Origin: Afipia sp. 64-13
Lineage (GTDB): Bacteria > Pseudomonadota > Alphaproteobacteria > Rhizobiales > Xanthobacteraceae
Direction of reading: 5' to 3'
DNA: 64,000 nt
NCBI GenBank assembly: GCA_001897755.1
Contig: MKUJ01000010.1
Span: forward strand, 75,308 to 139,307
Positions 8,342 to 17,866 of the stretch are shown piece after piece. The number at the start of each line of letters is the position of its first letter. Position 1 is the first letter of the stretch. The notes beneath the pieces are model-generated. The model was not told where the DNA came from. It did no database searches and saw nothing but the letters and a program-made list of their open reading frames with translations. A program made the position numbers and the translations under genes.

Positions 8342-9826
8342 ATGCGTACGATGATAAAAGCACAATGGATCGTGGCAAATGATGGAAAGCAGCATGTCTT
8401 GTTGCGAGATGGCGTCGTTGTCTACGAAGGCCAGAAGATCATCTACGTTGGGCGCGCATTTGAAGGTGATGTTGATCGAACGATCGATGCCGGCCACAAG
8501 CTGGTTTGTCCCGGGTTCATTGATACGCACGTTCATTCAGGCCATCGCGCATCTCACCGTCTCATTACGGATAGCGGCCGTCCGCTATATTTTGGCCAGC
8601 CCTTCCTTGAGATCAGCGTACCTAAAGAAGGGAAGACGGTTTCCGGTGATCCCCGCTACCTCAAACCGGGCGATGCGGAGCTGAATGCTTCGCTCGAGCT
8701 GAATTCGCTGTTCACCGTGGCTGAGCTTTTGCGAAACGGTGTGACGACATTCGTGGAATTCGGAAGTCAGGTCAGTGTGCAGATGGCGCTGCGAGAGCAG
8801 GTCAAGCGTTTCGGCACGCGTGCTTATCTGGGGCCGGGCTATGATTGCGGGCGTTGGGTCGGGGATGAAAAGGGGCGTCTAAAGCGTATTCGGGACGATA
8901 AAGGCGGTCTGCAAGGGTTGAAAACGGCTGTCGAATTTATTGAGAAACACGAGGGGGAGTTCGACGACCGAATTCGCGGCATATTGGTTCCCAGAGAGGT
9001 GGAAACATCGAGCGTCGAGCTTTTGAAGCAGACGCTTCATTACGCAGACAAGCTCAAGGTTCCGATGGCGACGCACGCCGCCTATTCGGTGCTTGAGTTC
9101 CATGATGTCGTGCGCGAGCACTTGATGACGCCGATTGAGTTGCTGAATGAAGTTGGGATGTTGCGTCAAACGCTCAATATCGGTCACGGCAACCTTATCG
9201 CGGATAACGCCAATCTGAACTATTCAGGCGCCCGCGATCTCGAACTGATGGGACATCACCATTGTTCAATCTCGCACTGTCCCATCAACATCGCTCGCCG
9301 CGCTCGCTCGCTGGATAACTGGAAGCGATATCGGGACGCAGGAGTAAATATCTCGATTGGAAGTGACACCTATCCACGAGACATGATGATGAACATGCGG
9401 ACGGCGTCCCTCATGGGAAAGATTATGGGGCATGACTATTACAAGGCTCCCGCCGGACAGGTTTTTGAAGCGGCAACTCTTGGCGGAGCGCGCTCGCTTG
9501 GTCGCGAGGATCTGGGCCGATTGGCGCCCGGCGCACTTGCCGACATCATCATCGTTGATTTCAGCGGCAAGAACTCGCTTCGATACGGGCCGATCATGGA
9601 TCCGATAAAGAGCCTCGTGGATTGCGGAGTTGGCGATGACGTTGAAACGGTGATCGTCAATGGCGAGATCTGTATGGAGAATGGGAAGATTCCGGGATTG
9701 GACCTGGCGAAGCTGCGCGATGACACTCAGAAAGCCGGCGACCATATTTGGTCCAGCGTACAAGAGTGGGACCCTTGTGGACGAACCGCTGAAGAGGTCA
9801 GTCCTTGGTCATTCCCGCTTATGTAA
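8342..9826 (+). CDS. metal-dependent amidohydrolase (AtzA/TrzN/cytosine deaminase-like)
   Basis: 494-aa enzyme of the amidohydrolase superfamily. The N-terminal beta-sandwich leads to the HxH metal motif in GFIDTHVHSGH (His63 and His65), followed by a His in PMATHAAYS, the LNIGHGNLI segment, HHHCSISHCP, and the acidic ligand in ISIGSDTYPRD. The C-terminus closes with the usual GRLAPGALADIIIVDF. The family deaminates or dechlorinates ring compounds or opens cyclic amides; this member's substrate cannot be read out. It is the first gene of the rightward set marR/amidohydrolase/tctCBA, probably controlled by the MarR protein. The ATG has a modest AGGGAACG-type site upstream. Codon use is island-like. 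Confidence 0.9.
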   Translation: MRTMIKAQWIVANDGKQHVLLRDGVVVYEGQKIIYVGRAFEGDVDRTIDAGHKLVCPGFIDTHVHSGHRASHRLITDSGRPLYFGQPFLEISVPKEGKTVSGDPRYLKPGDAELNASLELNSLFTVAELLRNGVTTFVEFGSQVSVQMALREQVKRFGTRAYLGPGYDCGRWVGDEKGRLKRIRDDKGGLQGLKTAVEFIEKHEGEFDDRIRGILVPREVETSSVELLKQTLHYADKLKVPMATHAAYSVLEFHDVVREHLMTPIELLNEVGMLRQTLNIGHGNLIADNANLNYSGARDLELMGHHHCSISHCPINIARRARSLDNWKRYRDAGVNISIGSDTYPRDMMMNMRTASLMGKIMGHDYYKAPAGQVFEAATLGGARSLGREDLGRLAPGALADIIIVDFSGKNSLRYGPIMDPIKSLVDCGVGDDVETVIVNGEICMENGKIPGLDLAKLRDDTQKAGDHIWSSVQEWDPCGRTAEEVSPWSFPLM

Positions 9827-9973
9827 GTGCGTCAGACGCGTGACCTGCATGCCTGGCTGGTAGCCAACGCGGGGTGAAGTCATTTCGGCATCGCAAGATA
9901 ATGCCGAAGATTCATGCGGGGTTTGCTGTCAAATTGATCTTGACGAATACAGTTCAACTTATCAGATTACCCG

Positions 9974-10013
9974 AAAGGCTATCGTCGAAGAGAAAAGGCT
10001 ATCGTCGAAGAGA
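9974..10013. repeat. perfect 20-bp tandem duplication
   Basis: The 20-mer AAAGGCTATCGTCGAAGAGA occurs twice back to back (9974-9993 and 9994-10013), 24 bases before the tctC start. About 70 bases earlier a TTCGGCAT/ATGCCGAA hairpin (9884-9908) follows the amidohydrolase gene. The duplication may be a recent replication slip or a doubled regulatory site. Confidence 0.85.
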
Positions 10014-10037
10014 TCTGTCAACCTGGGAGGAGAGGCA

Positions 10038-10997
10038 ATGAGGGCTTTGCTGAGCTTGCTGTTCACGGCGCTACTGTCGACATCTGTCTTCGCGCAAAAT
10101 GACAACTGGCCGCAGCGGCCTGTTACCTTGATCGTTCCTTATGCTGCTGGTGGCTATACGGATGTCGTGGCCCGGCTGGTCTCGGGCTTTCTCGAAAAGG
10201 AACTCGGTAAGCCCATCGTGGTCGAGACGCGGCCCGGTGGAGGAGGAATGATCGGCACGCAGTTTGTCGTCAATTCTGCTGCAGATGGCTATACGTTCTG
10301 TGTTTGTAGCGTAGGCGCTATCTCGATCGTGCCTTTCATTCAGAAGGTGAGCTATGACCCGATCAAGGATCTTGTTCCTGTCGGGATTGTGAGCACTGCG
10401 GCCCAGGCGGTCGTTGTCAAGAAAGACTTGCCCGTCAAAACGCTTAAGGAGCTTGTCGATTATGCAAAGGCAAGCCCGACGAAGCTTAATTACGGTTCAA
10501 GCGGCATCGCGGGGCTGACCCACTATGCTGTCAGGCTGTTTGAGTCCCGCACCGGGATGAGCGCGCAGCATGTGCCGTTCAAGGGCGGTTCTCAGGTAAG
10601 CTTGGCTCTTGTCGCAGGGGAGATCGATTTCGCCTTTGCAAACATGACTGATGCACTTCCTCAGATCGAGGCCAAAACGATCAAGGTCCTTGCTGTCACC
10701 TCGAAGGAGCCCGTTCCGTTCTTGCCGAACGTTCCTACAATTAACCAGGCCATGGTTCCCGGGTTCTTGGCGGAAAGCTGGAACGGCATCATGGCTCCTG
10801 CGGGCACCCCGGATCCTATCGTCCGTCGTATGTCCGCCGCCTTGAACAAGATGGCGGCTGATCCAACCGTCGTGGCGGCGCTTCGCAAGGCGGGAGCTGC
10901 AGAGGTGAAAGATACGCCCGAGCAGTTTGCTGCGCAGATCAAGGCAGAAGCCGAGCAATGGGGGCCGCTGCTCAGGGAAATCATGGGAAAGAAATAG
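10038..10997 (+). CDS. tctC: TTT-family periplasmic solute-binding protein (TctC/Bug)
   Basis: 319-aa periplasmic binding protein of the Bug/TctC family, which feeds a tripartite tricarboxylate transporter. A signal peptide (MRALLSLLFTALLSTSVFA, residues 1-19) precedes the mature QNDNWPQRPVTLIVPYAAGG, typical of the family, and RPGGGGMIGT and GGSQVSLALVAGEIDFAF follow at their usual places. Family members bind citrate, aromatic carboxylates such as terephthalate, and other carboxylates. A very strong GGGAGGAGAGG site precedes the ATG. It heads a tctC-tctB-tctA set that should import the island's substrate. Confidence 0.93.
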   Translation: MRALLSLLFTALLSTSVFAQNDNWPQRPVTLIVPYAAGGYTDVVARLVSGFLEKELGKPIVVETRPGGGGMIGTQFVVNSAADGYTFCVCSVGAISIVPFIQKVSYDPIKDLVPVGIVSTAAQAVVVKKDLPVKTLKELVDYAKASPTKLNYGSSGIAGLTHYAVRLFESRTGMSAQHVPFKGGSQVSLALVAGEIDFAFANMTDALPQIEAKTIKVLAVTSKEPVPFLPNVPTINQAMVPGFLAESWNGIMAPAGTPDPIVRRMSAALNKMAADPTVVAALRKAGAAEVKDTPEQFAAQIKAEAEQWGPLLREIMGKK

Positions 10998-11053
10998 TGA
11001 CGCATCCTTGCTTCGTATGAACGACTTCATCGTCTAAGGAAGGAAGCTGTCGA

Positions 11054-11548
11054 GTGTCCGAAGCTGTTAAAAAAACTGAGCCGGATCGCCCTCGCCGTAT
11101 TCGGAATCCCAGGGATTTCTGGGGTTCGATGGGCCTCGTTCTGCTTGCTCTCGTCGCGCTTTGGCTGACACGGGATATTCCTGGAATGGAAGGGCCTCAG
11201 TTCGGTCCAGGAACAGTGCCCCGTATGTTTGCCGTGTGCCTCTTGCTGCTGGCAGGAACGGTTGCAATTTGGTCCGTGTTTACTGATGGGAGCGATCCCG
11301 GCCGGTTTCATCTTCGCGGAGTGACCGTGGTTTCTGCCTCGGTCATTGTCTTTGCTCTTTGCGTTGAGCATCTGGGACTTGCCATAACGACCTTCGTTTC
11401 CTTCATGATCGCGGCGTTGGGGACGAGTGAAACGCGGTGGATCGAGGTCACGATTGTTGCCGCCATCTTTACGACGGCGTCCATTCTCTTGTTCGTCTAC
11501 GGCCTTTCGCTTCAGTTTTCGATCTTTCCTCGATTTATGATGCAGTGA
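11054..11548 (+). CDS. tctB: TTT transporter small membrane subunit TctB
   Basis: 164-aa small integral membrane subunit of the tripartite tricarboxylate transporter. Four hydrophobic segments are seen: LVLLALVALWLT, MFAVCLLLLAGTVAIWSV, VVSASVIVFALCV and a C-terminal pair around VAAIFTTASILLFVYGL. The PQFGPGTVPRMFA stretch after the first segment is the family signature. Start is GTG at 11054, preceded by AAGGAAGG. The gene ends 9 bases before tctA, as in canonical tct operons. Confidence 0.92.
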   Translation: MSEAVKKTEPDRPRRIRNPRDFWGSMGLVLLALVALWLTRDIPGMEGPQFGPGTVPRMFAVCLLLLAGTVAIWSVFTDGSDPGRFHLRGVTVVSASVIVFALCVEHLGLAITTFVSFMIAALGTSETRWIEVTIVAAIFTTASILLFVYGLSLQFSIFPRFMMQ

Positions 11549-11557
11549 GGGAAAGTC

Positions 11558-13063
11558 ATGTCGGACTTGGTATCAAACCTTGGACTTGGATTTTCGCTCG
11601 CGCTTGGGTTTCAGAATATCTTTCTGTGCTTTATTGGCGTGCTTGTCGGCACTTTGATTGGCGTGCTGCCGGGAGTTGGATCTGTGGCGACGATCGCCAT
11701 GCTCCTGCCGATTACGATCGGACTGCCGCCAATTGGCGCGCTTATCATGCTTGCGGGCATCTATTATGGCGCCCAGTATGGAGGGTCGACGACTTCGATC
11801 CTTGTCAACATTCCGGGTGAAGCATCATCAGTTGTTACGACGCTCGATGGCCATCAAATGGCCCTTCAGGGCAGAGCGGGTCCTGCGTTGGCTATTTCGG
11901 CCATTGGGTCATTTGTCGCAGGATCTGTTGCAACGATATTTGTCGCGGCGCTTGGCGTGCCTTTGACAAAAATGGCCATGCGTTTTGGGCCGGCGGAATA
12001 CTTCTCTTTGATGGTCGTGGGACTGATTTTCGCAGTTGTGCTTGCGAAAGGCTCCTTGCCCAAAGCCGTAATGATGGTGCTGTTCGGCCTTCTTATGTCT
12101 CAGGTCGGACTCGACATGGAAACCGCGACGGCGCGGATGACCTTTGATCTTCCTGAACTCGCGGATGGTATCTCTCTTGCCGTCGTTGCGATGGGGTTGT
12201 TTGGATTCGCTGAGGTCATTCGGAATCTCGAAGGGGAGACCAGTCGAGAGATTCTCAAGACGAAAATTACGGGCTTAATGCCCAAGCTGGCGGACCTGAA
12301 GACCGCTTCCCCCGCGATCGTGCGTGGAACTATTTTGGGGTCTCTTCTCGGCGTGTTGCCGGGTGGAGGCAACATCATCGCTTCATTTGCTGCTTATGGT
12401 CTGGAAAAGAAGTGTTCTTCGCATCCCGAAAAGTTTGGAACCGGTGTTATCGAAGGGGTGGCCGGTCCTGAAAGCGCAAACAATGCGGCGGCTCAAACCT
12501 CGTTCATTCCACTGTTGAGCCTGGGTATCCCTCCGAATGCCGTGATGGCGTTGATGGTCGGAGCGATGATGGTCCAGGGTATCGTTCCTGGTCCCCAGAT
12601 CATATCGAAGCAGCCCGATTTGTTCTGGGCGCTGGTTGCTTCGATGTGGATCGGCAATTTGATGCTTGTGATCATCAATCTCCCCCTCATCGGAATCTGG
12701 GTGAAATTGCTCAGCATTCCTTATCGGCTTCTGTACCCTTGTATTCTGATGTTCTGCTGCATCGGAATCTATTCCATCAATAACTCGACTTTCGATGTGA
12801 TCATGGCGGGAGCATTCGGTATCGTTGGTTACTGGATGATCAAATATGATTTTGAGCCCGCGCCCCTCGCACTCGGTTGGGTTCTCGGTCCGCTTCTGGA
12901 AGAAAATCTGCGGAGAGCAATGTTGTTGTCGCACGGAGACGTGACCGTGTTTGTAACCAGGCCAATTTCTGCCGGACTGCTTTTCTTTGCTTTCCTCCTG
13001 GTTGTCGCGGCGGTTCTTCCCTCAATCCGGAAGAGACGAGAGGAAGTCTTCGTCGAGGCATGA
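11558..13063 (+). CDS. tctA: TTT transporter large membrane subunit TctA
   Basis: 501-aa permease with about twelve membrane segments, the channel-forming subunit of the tripartite tricarboxylate transporter. Characteristic TctA stretches are [18 protein letters not shown] near the start, the [21 protein letters not shown] loop, and [19 protein letters not shown] in the second half, with the family's [17 protein letters not shown]. Length is standard. It completes the uptake system encoded by the three adjacent genes. The next gene is 254 bases downstream with a possible GntR site between, so transcription may restart there. Confidence 0.95.
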   Translation: MSDLVSNLGLGFSLALGFQNIFLCFIGVLVGTLIGVLPGVGSVATIAMLLPITIGLPPIGALIMLAGIYYGAQYGGSTTSILVNIPGEASSVVTTLDGHQMALQGRAGPALAISAIGSFVAGSVATIFVAALGVPLTKMAMRFGPAEYFSLMVVGLIFAVVLAKGSLPKAVMMVLFGLLMSQVGLDMETATARMTFDLPELADGISLAVVAMGLFGFAEVIRNLEGETSREILKTKITGLMPKLADLKTASPAIVRGTILGSLLGVLPGGGNIIASFAAYGLEKKCSSHPEKFGTGVIEGVAGPESANNAAAQTSFIPLLSLGIPPNAVMALMVGAMMVQGIVPGPQIISKQPDLFWALVASMWIGNLMLVIINLPLIGIWVKLLSIPYRLLYPCILMFCCIGIYSINNSTFDVIMAGAFGIVGYWMIKYDFEPAPLALGWVLGPLLEENLRRAMLLSHGDVTVFVTRPISAGLLFFAFLLVVAAVLPSIRKRREEVFVEA

Positions 13064-13155
13064 TGTTGTACAGACCGGGGCGGATGGTTTCTTCTGCCCA
13101 GGCGACGATGAGGATCGAGCGGATATGGTGTCGAGGTGTTGTAGCATCATATTTA

Positions 13156-13168
13156 TAATATAAGATGA
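13156..13168. promoter_or_regulatory. candidate GntR (FadR-type) site upstream of the aldehyde dehydrogenase gene
   Basis: TAATATAAGATGA here matches TCATATAAGATGA at 17831-17843, upstream of ubiD, in 12 of 13 positions. It lies in a markedly AT-rich patch (13147-13170) that also has a TCAT/ATGA pairing. The two sites flank the divergent or convergent gene sets around the GntR gene, which suggests a shared regulator. Confidence 0.4.
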
Positions 13169-13317
13169 TAAGACGCGTATAAGCGATAACATATAGGCGT
13201 AATGCTCTTGGTCGGTGTGCGTAGATGGGATGTGGAGAGACGATCCTAATGAATGCGCCCGTGTGTATGCGGGATCGTTTTCGGTGGAATCGTGTGGCTT
13301 TAGGTTGGAGGGGGTGA

Positions 13318-14769
13318 ATGTCGTTCCATGCTCGAAATCTGATCAAGGGGGTTTGGCAAAAATCATTCTCGGGGCAGACAATCGCAAGTATCAATCCCTC
13401 CACCCAAGCCGAGATCGGCCATTTCGAGGACGGCGGGAGAGAGGAGGCTGAGGCTGCAGTGTCGGCAGCCCGCAGCGCATTCGAGCAGCCGAGTTGGTCG
13501 CAAAATCCGCGGCTCCGCCAGTTGATTCTGTTGGAGTGGGCGTCGCTTATGGAGCGACGACGTGACGAGTTGGCTCGTCTTCTCACAGCGGAAAATGGAA
13601 AAACCCTTGTTCAATCCACTGCGGAGATCCATGCGAGCATTTCGGAAACCCGTTACTACGCCGGGTTGGCGCGCCATATTCCGGGGCACGTTCTTGAGGT
13701 TGAGCCGGGAGTATTCTCGACCTTATTGAGAGAGCCCGCAGGTGTTGCCGGTCTGATCATTCCATGGAATGCGCCGGCCATTTTGCTTATTCGGGCATTG
13801 ACTCCCGCATTGGCGGCTGGGTGCACAGCGGTCATTAAATCGGCGCCGCAAACGGCCCTCATCACCTCCGAACTCATCCGGTGTTTGACCGAGATTGAAG
13901 CGCTTCCTGCCGGAGCCGTGAATCTCATTCATGAGCGAGGGCACGCTGCTGCGGAATATCTCGTTCAGTCTGCTGACGTCGATGTTCTGAGTTTTACGGG
14001 GTCGAATGCAACCGGGCAGCGCATCATGGCGGCGGCGGCACCGACCATGAAGAAACTGTCGCTCGAGTTGGGCGGCAAGTCGGCGTGCCTTGTCTTTGAC
14101 GACGTCGATTTCGATATGGTGGCACCAAAACTTGCTGCGGCCGCAACCATCATTTCCGGGCAGCAATGCACTGCGGCGCGTCGAATACTCGTTCACGCAT
14201 CACGCTATGAAGAAATGAAGGTGGCGCTCCGATCGGCGCTCACAAAACTCAAAATAGGCTCCGGCCTCGAGGCGGGAGTGGATATGGGACCGCTGATTGA
14301 CGCGCCGGCGCTCGATACGGTCATGCGGAAAATGTCCGATGCGATGAATGCCGCCGACGAAGTTGTCCTTCGAGGAGGTCGCCTTGATGGGGCTCTCGCG
14401 AACGGCTTTTTTCTTTCTCCGACGATTGTCGCGCATCGCGATACCTCTGCCTCCTTTGTGCAGGAGGAAATATTCGGTCCCTTCATCGTTCTGGAGAAGT
14501 TCGAGGACGAGCGCGAAGCTGTCGTTCGCACCAATCATACCGAATACGGTCTGTCGGCCAGCGTCTGGACCAATGACGGGGCGAGGGCGATGCGAGTGGC
14601 GCGTGCTTTGCGTAATGGAACGGTGTGGATCAACGATCACAACAAGCTTTTTGCCGAAGCCGAAGCCGGTGGGTATCGTCGGAGTGGCCTCGGACGCTTG
14701 CATGGTTTTGACGCGCTTATCGACTTCACGGAAATCAAGCATGTCTATCAAAGTTGCGGCACTGTGTAG
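13318..14769 (+). CDS. NAD(P)-dependent aldehyde dehydrogenase
   Basis: 483-aa enzyme of the ALDH superfamily that oxidises an aldehyde to its acid. The catalytic residues are in place: Glu250 in SLELGGKSA and the nucleophile Cys284 in SGQQCTAARR; the cofactor loop reads SFTGSNATGQRI and the C-terminal EEIFGPF and GTVWIND motifs are present. The start ATG follows GGTTGGAGGGGGTG, a strong site. It lies 127 bases before the ThDP enzyme gene, so a decarboxylase-plus-dehydrogenase step (2-oxo acid to aldehyde to acid) is a natural reading, as in the benzoylformate route. The actual aldehyde is unknown. Confidence 0.93.
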   Translation: MSFHARNLIKGVWQKSFSGQTIASINPSTQAEIGHFEDGGREEAEAAVSAARSAFEQPSWSQNPRLRQLILLEWASLMERRRDELARLLTAENGKTLVQSTAEIHASISETRYYAGLARHIPGHVLEVEPGVFSTLLREPAGVAGLIIPWNAPAILLIRALTPALAAGCTAVIKSAPQTALITSELIRCLTEIEALPAGAVNLIHERGHAAAEYLVQSADVDVLSFTGSNATGQRIMAAAAPTMKKLSLELGGKSACLVFDDVDFDMVAPKLAAAATIISGQQCTAARRILVHASRYEEMKVALRSALTKLKIGSGLEAGVDMGPLIDAPALDTVMRKMSDAMNAADEVVLRGGRLDGALANGFFLSPTIVAHRDTSASFVQEEIFGPFIVLEKFEDEREAVVRTNHTEYGLSASVWTNDGARAMRVARALRNGTVWINDHNKLFAEAEAGGYRRSGLGRLHGFDALIDFTEIKHVYQSCGTV

Positions 14770-14896
14770 GCGGCGTCGCTGTGGCAAAAAGGCGAGGGCC
14801 TGGGCTGCCCGAATGTGCTGGCGGGATAGCAGCTTTGGATTCTCGACATGCACTAACTTTGACAAATGCTGACGTCACATACCCCTGGGGATTCAT

Positions 14897-16600
14897 ATGA
14901 AGGAAGTTGCCACCATTTCCGTAGCCGAAGGATACCTCTCGGCGCTGTATGCCGCGGGAATTCGATATGTTTTCGTGAACTCGGGGTCTGATTTTCCGCC
15001 GATCATCGAGGCCATGGTGCGAATGCAGCAGGCCGGCAAGAGCGTGCCGGAGTTTATCGTCGCGCCACACGAGAACGTGGCGCTGTGCATGGCCCAAGGA
15101 TATTCGAAGATTTCCGGCAAGGCATCCTGCGCAATGGTGCATGTCAACGTTGGAACCGCAAATACGGTCTGCGCGATGATGAATGCCGCGCGAGACAATG
15201 TTCCGGTTCTTTTGGCCGCGGGACGGACTCCGCTGACCGAATCCGGACATCCGGGCTCACGGGACAGAATCATCCATTGGATGCAGGAGAATTTTGACCA
15301 AGCGGCGATCGTGCGCGAATCCGTGAAATGGGAATATGAGCTCCGCCATGATCAGCCTGTTGGCTCCATTGTGCGTCGTGCGATCGACATCGCCATGCAG
15401 GAACCGCGTGGTCCGGTCTATCTGACCTTGCCGCGGGAAACCTTGATGGACGACATGGTTGAGGAGTCGTCCGCCTCTCCGGCAACACCGATCGGCACTG
15501 CATCTGCAGTCCCGGCTCTCGATGCGCTTGAGAAAGCGGCCGACCTCATTGCAAATGCGCAGATGCCGCTGATCATTGCGGGTCGCGCGTGCACGACAGC
15601 TCGCAGCTTTGAGGCGCTGGCAAAGTTGGCGCATAATGCCGCTATTCCCGTTACCAGCGGCGCACATCCCAATATTGCGTCCGATCATCCCATGAATCTC
15701 GGACCCGTGACCGCAAAGCTGTTGCAGGCTGCCGACGTCATTGTGGTGCTGGAATCGGCTGTTCCATGGATGCCTCACCATATGCAGCCAAACGCCAGCG
15801 CGAAGATTATCCATATCGCGCATGATCCGCTCTTTAGTACCTATCCTCTGCGCAGCTTTCCTTCGAGCCTCACAATAGCCGGCGATCCCGGAACTGCCGT
15901 TGAATTGCTGGATGGCCTTCTGGATGCTCGTCTCCGGAACAAATCGGCGATTGTCGATGCTCGTCGAAAGACGATTTCGGATATTCATCTGGAACTGGTG
16001 AACGCGCGCAAAGCGACGATAGCGTCCTTGAGGGGCAGGGCGCCTATAAGCCCGGCTCTGGTCGCCGACGCGCTGAATCAGGTGCGAGATAAGAGCGCGA
16101 TCGTGGTCGATGAATTGGGCTCCGGATATCACTATCTGGACATGCATCGGCATGACGGATTCATTACCGGAAGTTCGGGCGGTCTTGGCATGGGGCTCGG
16201 ACAGGCAATCGGGGCGAAGCTCGCGGATCGTAGCCGCCAGGTCATCTCGACCTTGGGGGATGGCTCCTACATGTTCGCAGTGCCTTTGGCCGCTCACTAT
16301 GTGGAGCGGGCGCACAAGCTGCCGACATTGACGATCGTCCTGAATAACTCGCAGTGGAATGCTGTGGCGAGAGGCGTGACCGCCCTGTATCCAGCCGGCG
16401 AAGCCGTAAAGCAAAATGAAATACCGCTGGTCTCGCTTTCCCCTTCGCCGGATTTTGAAATGGTCTCGCAGAGCTGTGGCGGATATGGCGCTCGGGTGGA
16501 GGACCCGGCGGATCTGATTCCTGCGATCGAAAAGGCTCTGCAAGCGAATGCTGATGGGCAGCAGGCAACTCTCAACGTTATATCGGGCTTGAGAATATAA
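14897..16600 (+). CDS. thiamine diphosphate-dependent enzyme (acetolactate synthase/benzoylformate decarboxylase superfamily)
   Basis: 567-aa ThDP enzyme with the three-domain layout of the acetohydroxyacid synthase/2-oxo acid decarboxylase superfamily. The ThDP-activating Glu is in the VAPHENVALCMAQGY stretch (about residue 56), and the Mg-ThDP motif reads TLGDGSYMFAV with the following IVLNNSQWNAV. The middle Rossmann-like domain (residues about 195-345) is intact. It is not a housekeeping IlvB: no small subunit gene is near and the neighbours are catabolic. A 2-oxo acid decarboxylase or C-C lyase acting before the adjacent aldehyde dehydrogenase is likely. A relict of a second, related gene lies at 19994-20055. 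Confidence 0.88.
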   Translation: MKEVATISVAEGYLSALYAAGIRYVFVNSGSDFPPIIEAMVRMQQAGKSVPEFIVAPHENVALCMAQGYSKISGKASCAMVHVNVGTANTVCAMMNAARDNVPVLLAAGRTPLTESGHPGSRDRIIHWMQENFDQAAIVRESVKWEYELRHDQPVGSIVRRAIDIAMQEPRGPVYLTLPRETLMDDMVEESSASPATPIGTASAVPALDALEKAADLIANAQMPLIIAGRACTTARSFEALAKLAHNAAIPVTSGAHPNIASDHPMNLGPVTAKLLQAADVIVVLESAVPWMPHHMQPNASAKIIHIAHDPLFSTYPLRSFPSSLTIAGDPGTAVELLDGLLDARLRNKSAIVDARRKTISDIHLELVNARKATIASLRGRAPISPALVADALNQVRDKSAIVVDELGSGYHYLDMHRHDGFITGSSGGLGMGLGQAIGAKLADRSRQVISTLGDGSYMFAVPLAAHYVERAHKLPTLTIVLNNSQWNAVARGVTALYPAGEAVKQNEIPLVSLSPSPDFEMVSQSCGGYGARVEDPADLIPAIEKALQANADGQQATLNVISGLRI

Positions 16601-16856
16601 GGTCTTGTTACCGGGTGTCCGATAGGGGGGGCGAACTCCCGAAGGGGCGCTACCGCCTGTCGCCCATTGAGATGATGGAGGTCGCTGTCCGCCATTGGCG
16701 TCGCAAGCCGTTGCTCCCGTATTCCGCATCGTATTAACGGCGGTGGTTCGGCTTGTTTAAAGATCACACCGTGCGCAACCGCAAAGCTCGTCAGCTCTGT
16801 TGGCCTATGGCCGCATGGCTGACAATCTCGCCAAGTTATTGGGTATGTGAGCCGTA

Positions 16857-17561
16857 TCAATCCTTGCGGGTGAGACGCGACAGGCTTCCCTGCAATACGC
16901 GCAGCATCGACGTTTGAGCTTGTTGGGGGTCGGAAGCCTCGATGGCCTTGTATATTGCAAAATGGTCGTCGTATGAAATGGCCTTGGTTTGCTGTTGTTT
17001 TGAAGATACCTGTCTTGCCTGCCAGATCGCTTCGTAGAGGTGTGGCTGCAAGAACTCCATGAAACTAACGATCAATGGATTTTTTGTCGCCCGCGCGATC
17101 GAGAGATGGAAATTGATATCTGCGGTGTGAGCTTTATCGAAGCTGTTCTGGCCAGGGCGCATCTCTTTCAGGCATCGTGCCATATCCCGCAAGTCGGCGG
17201 CACTTCTGCGTTCCGCGGCGAGCATCGAACCTTGAACTTCAATCGCAATCCGGAGCTCAAAAATATCGCTAATCGAACTTTGCTTGCCGATTGACTCGAG
17301 TCTGAAAGGGCGGGCTTTCGTATCGTCTTCCACGAAGACGCCTTTGCCCTGGTGCGAGGTGATGAGTCCATCGGACTTCAATCGGGATAGTGCTTCTCGC
17401 ACGACGGTAATACTGACGCCGAACGCTTCGCTTAGCTCTCTGCCGGAAGGAAGCTGACGGCCCGGCGGATATTTTCCCGTAATTATTTCCTCTCTCAAGG
17501 CCGCCGTGGTTTTATCGGTCAGATTGTCCGTCTTCGATCTCCTTACCCGCGTGTAATTCAT
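16857..17561 (-). CDS. FadR-subfamily GntR transcriptional regulator
   Basis: 234-aa regulator with an N-terminal winged helix (TTAALREEIITGKYPPGRQL then SGRELSEAFGVSITVVREAL) and a C-terminal all-helical FCD ligand domain. In the FCD part the expected acidic and histidine positions appear in DINFHLSIARATKNPLI and DDHFAIYKAIEASD, suggesting the metal-containing ligand pocket of this class. It faces ubiD across a 305-bp gap and converges on the ThDP gene. It probably controls ubiDX and the aldehyde dehydrogenase-ThDP pair, given matching 13-bp motifs in front of both. Ligand unknown. Confidence 0.92.
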   Translation of the reverse strand: MNYTRVRRSKTDNLTDKTTAALREEIITGKYPPGRQLPSGRELSEAFGVSITVVREALSRLKSDGLITSHQGKGVFVEDDTKARPFRLESIGKQSSISDIFELRIAIEVQGSMLAAERRSAADLRDMARCLKEMRPGQNSFDKAHTADINFHLSIARATKNPLIVSFMEFLQPHLYEAIWQARQVSSKQQQTKAISYDDHFAIYKAIEASDPQQAQTSMLRVLQGSLSRLTRKD

Positions 17562-17866
17562 CTCTGTCCCGGACTTTTGATAGGGAAAACCGAGGGGAAT
17601 CGCTCCCGTAAACGGAATCCCGTGTGCTGCCTTAAATCGAAAAAACTGAATACCTCAGAAACATCCAATGTCGCATAGGTGCAACAAATTCTATCCTAAC
17701 TGTTTAGATGAGTCGCCAAAAAACTGTTTAGCCGGCGGCAGTTATAGACCGAAACCACTGACGCGGCCTCTCCGGGCATCGGAGGCTGGTCGAGATTGCT
17801 CCTCGAGGATACTTGCTCGCTTCTAACATATCATATAAGATGACAATACTCACGGAGAGCATTCTA
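17562..17866. promoter_or_regulatory. gntR-ubiD divergent control region
   Basis: This 305-bp AT-rich gap holds two patterns. AACTGTTTAG occurs at 17698-17707 and again at 17722-17731, a direct repeat with a 24-base period. TCATATAAGATGA at 17831-17843 has TCAT/ATGA symmetry and nearly equals the motif upstream of the aldehyde dehydrogenase gene. It lies 23 bases before the ubiD ATG, where a bound repressor would block initiation. Confidence 0.45.

Noticed and set aside
16601-16856. Possible gene remnant between the ThDP enzyme and gntR
   Set aside because: All frames are broken by stops and no translated stretch resembles a known protein; only 256 bases.
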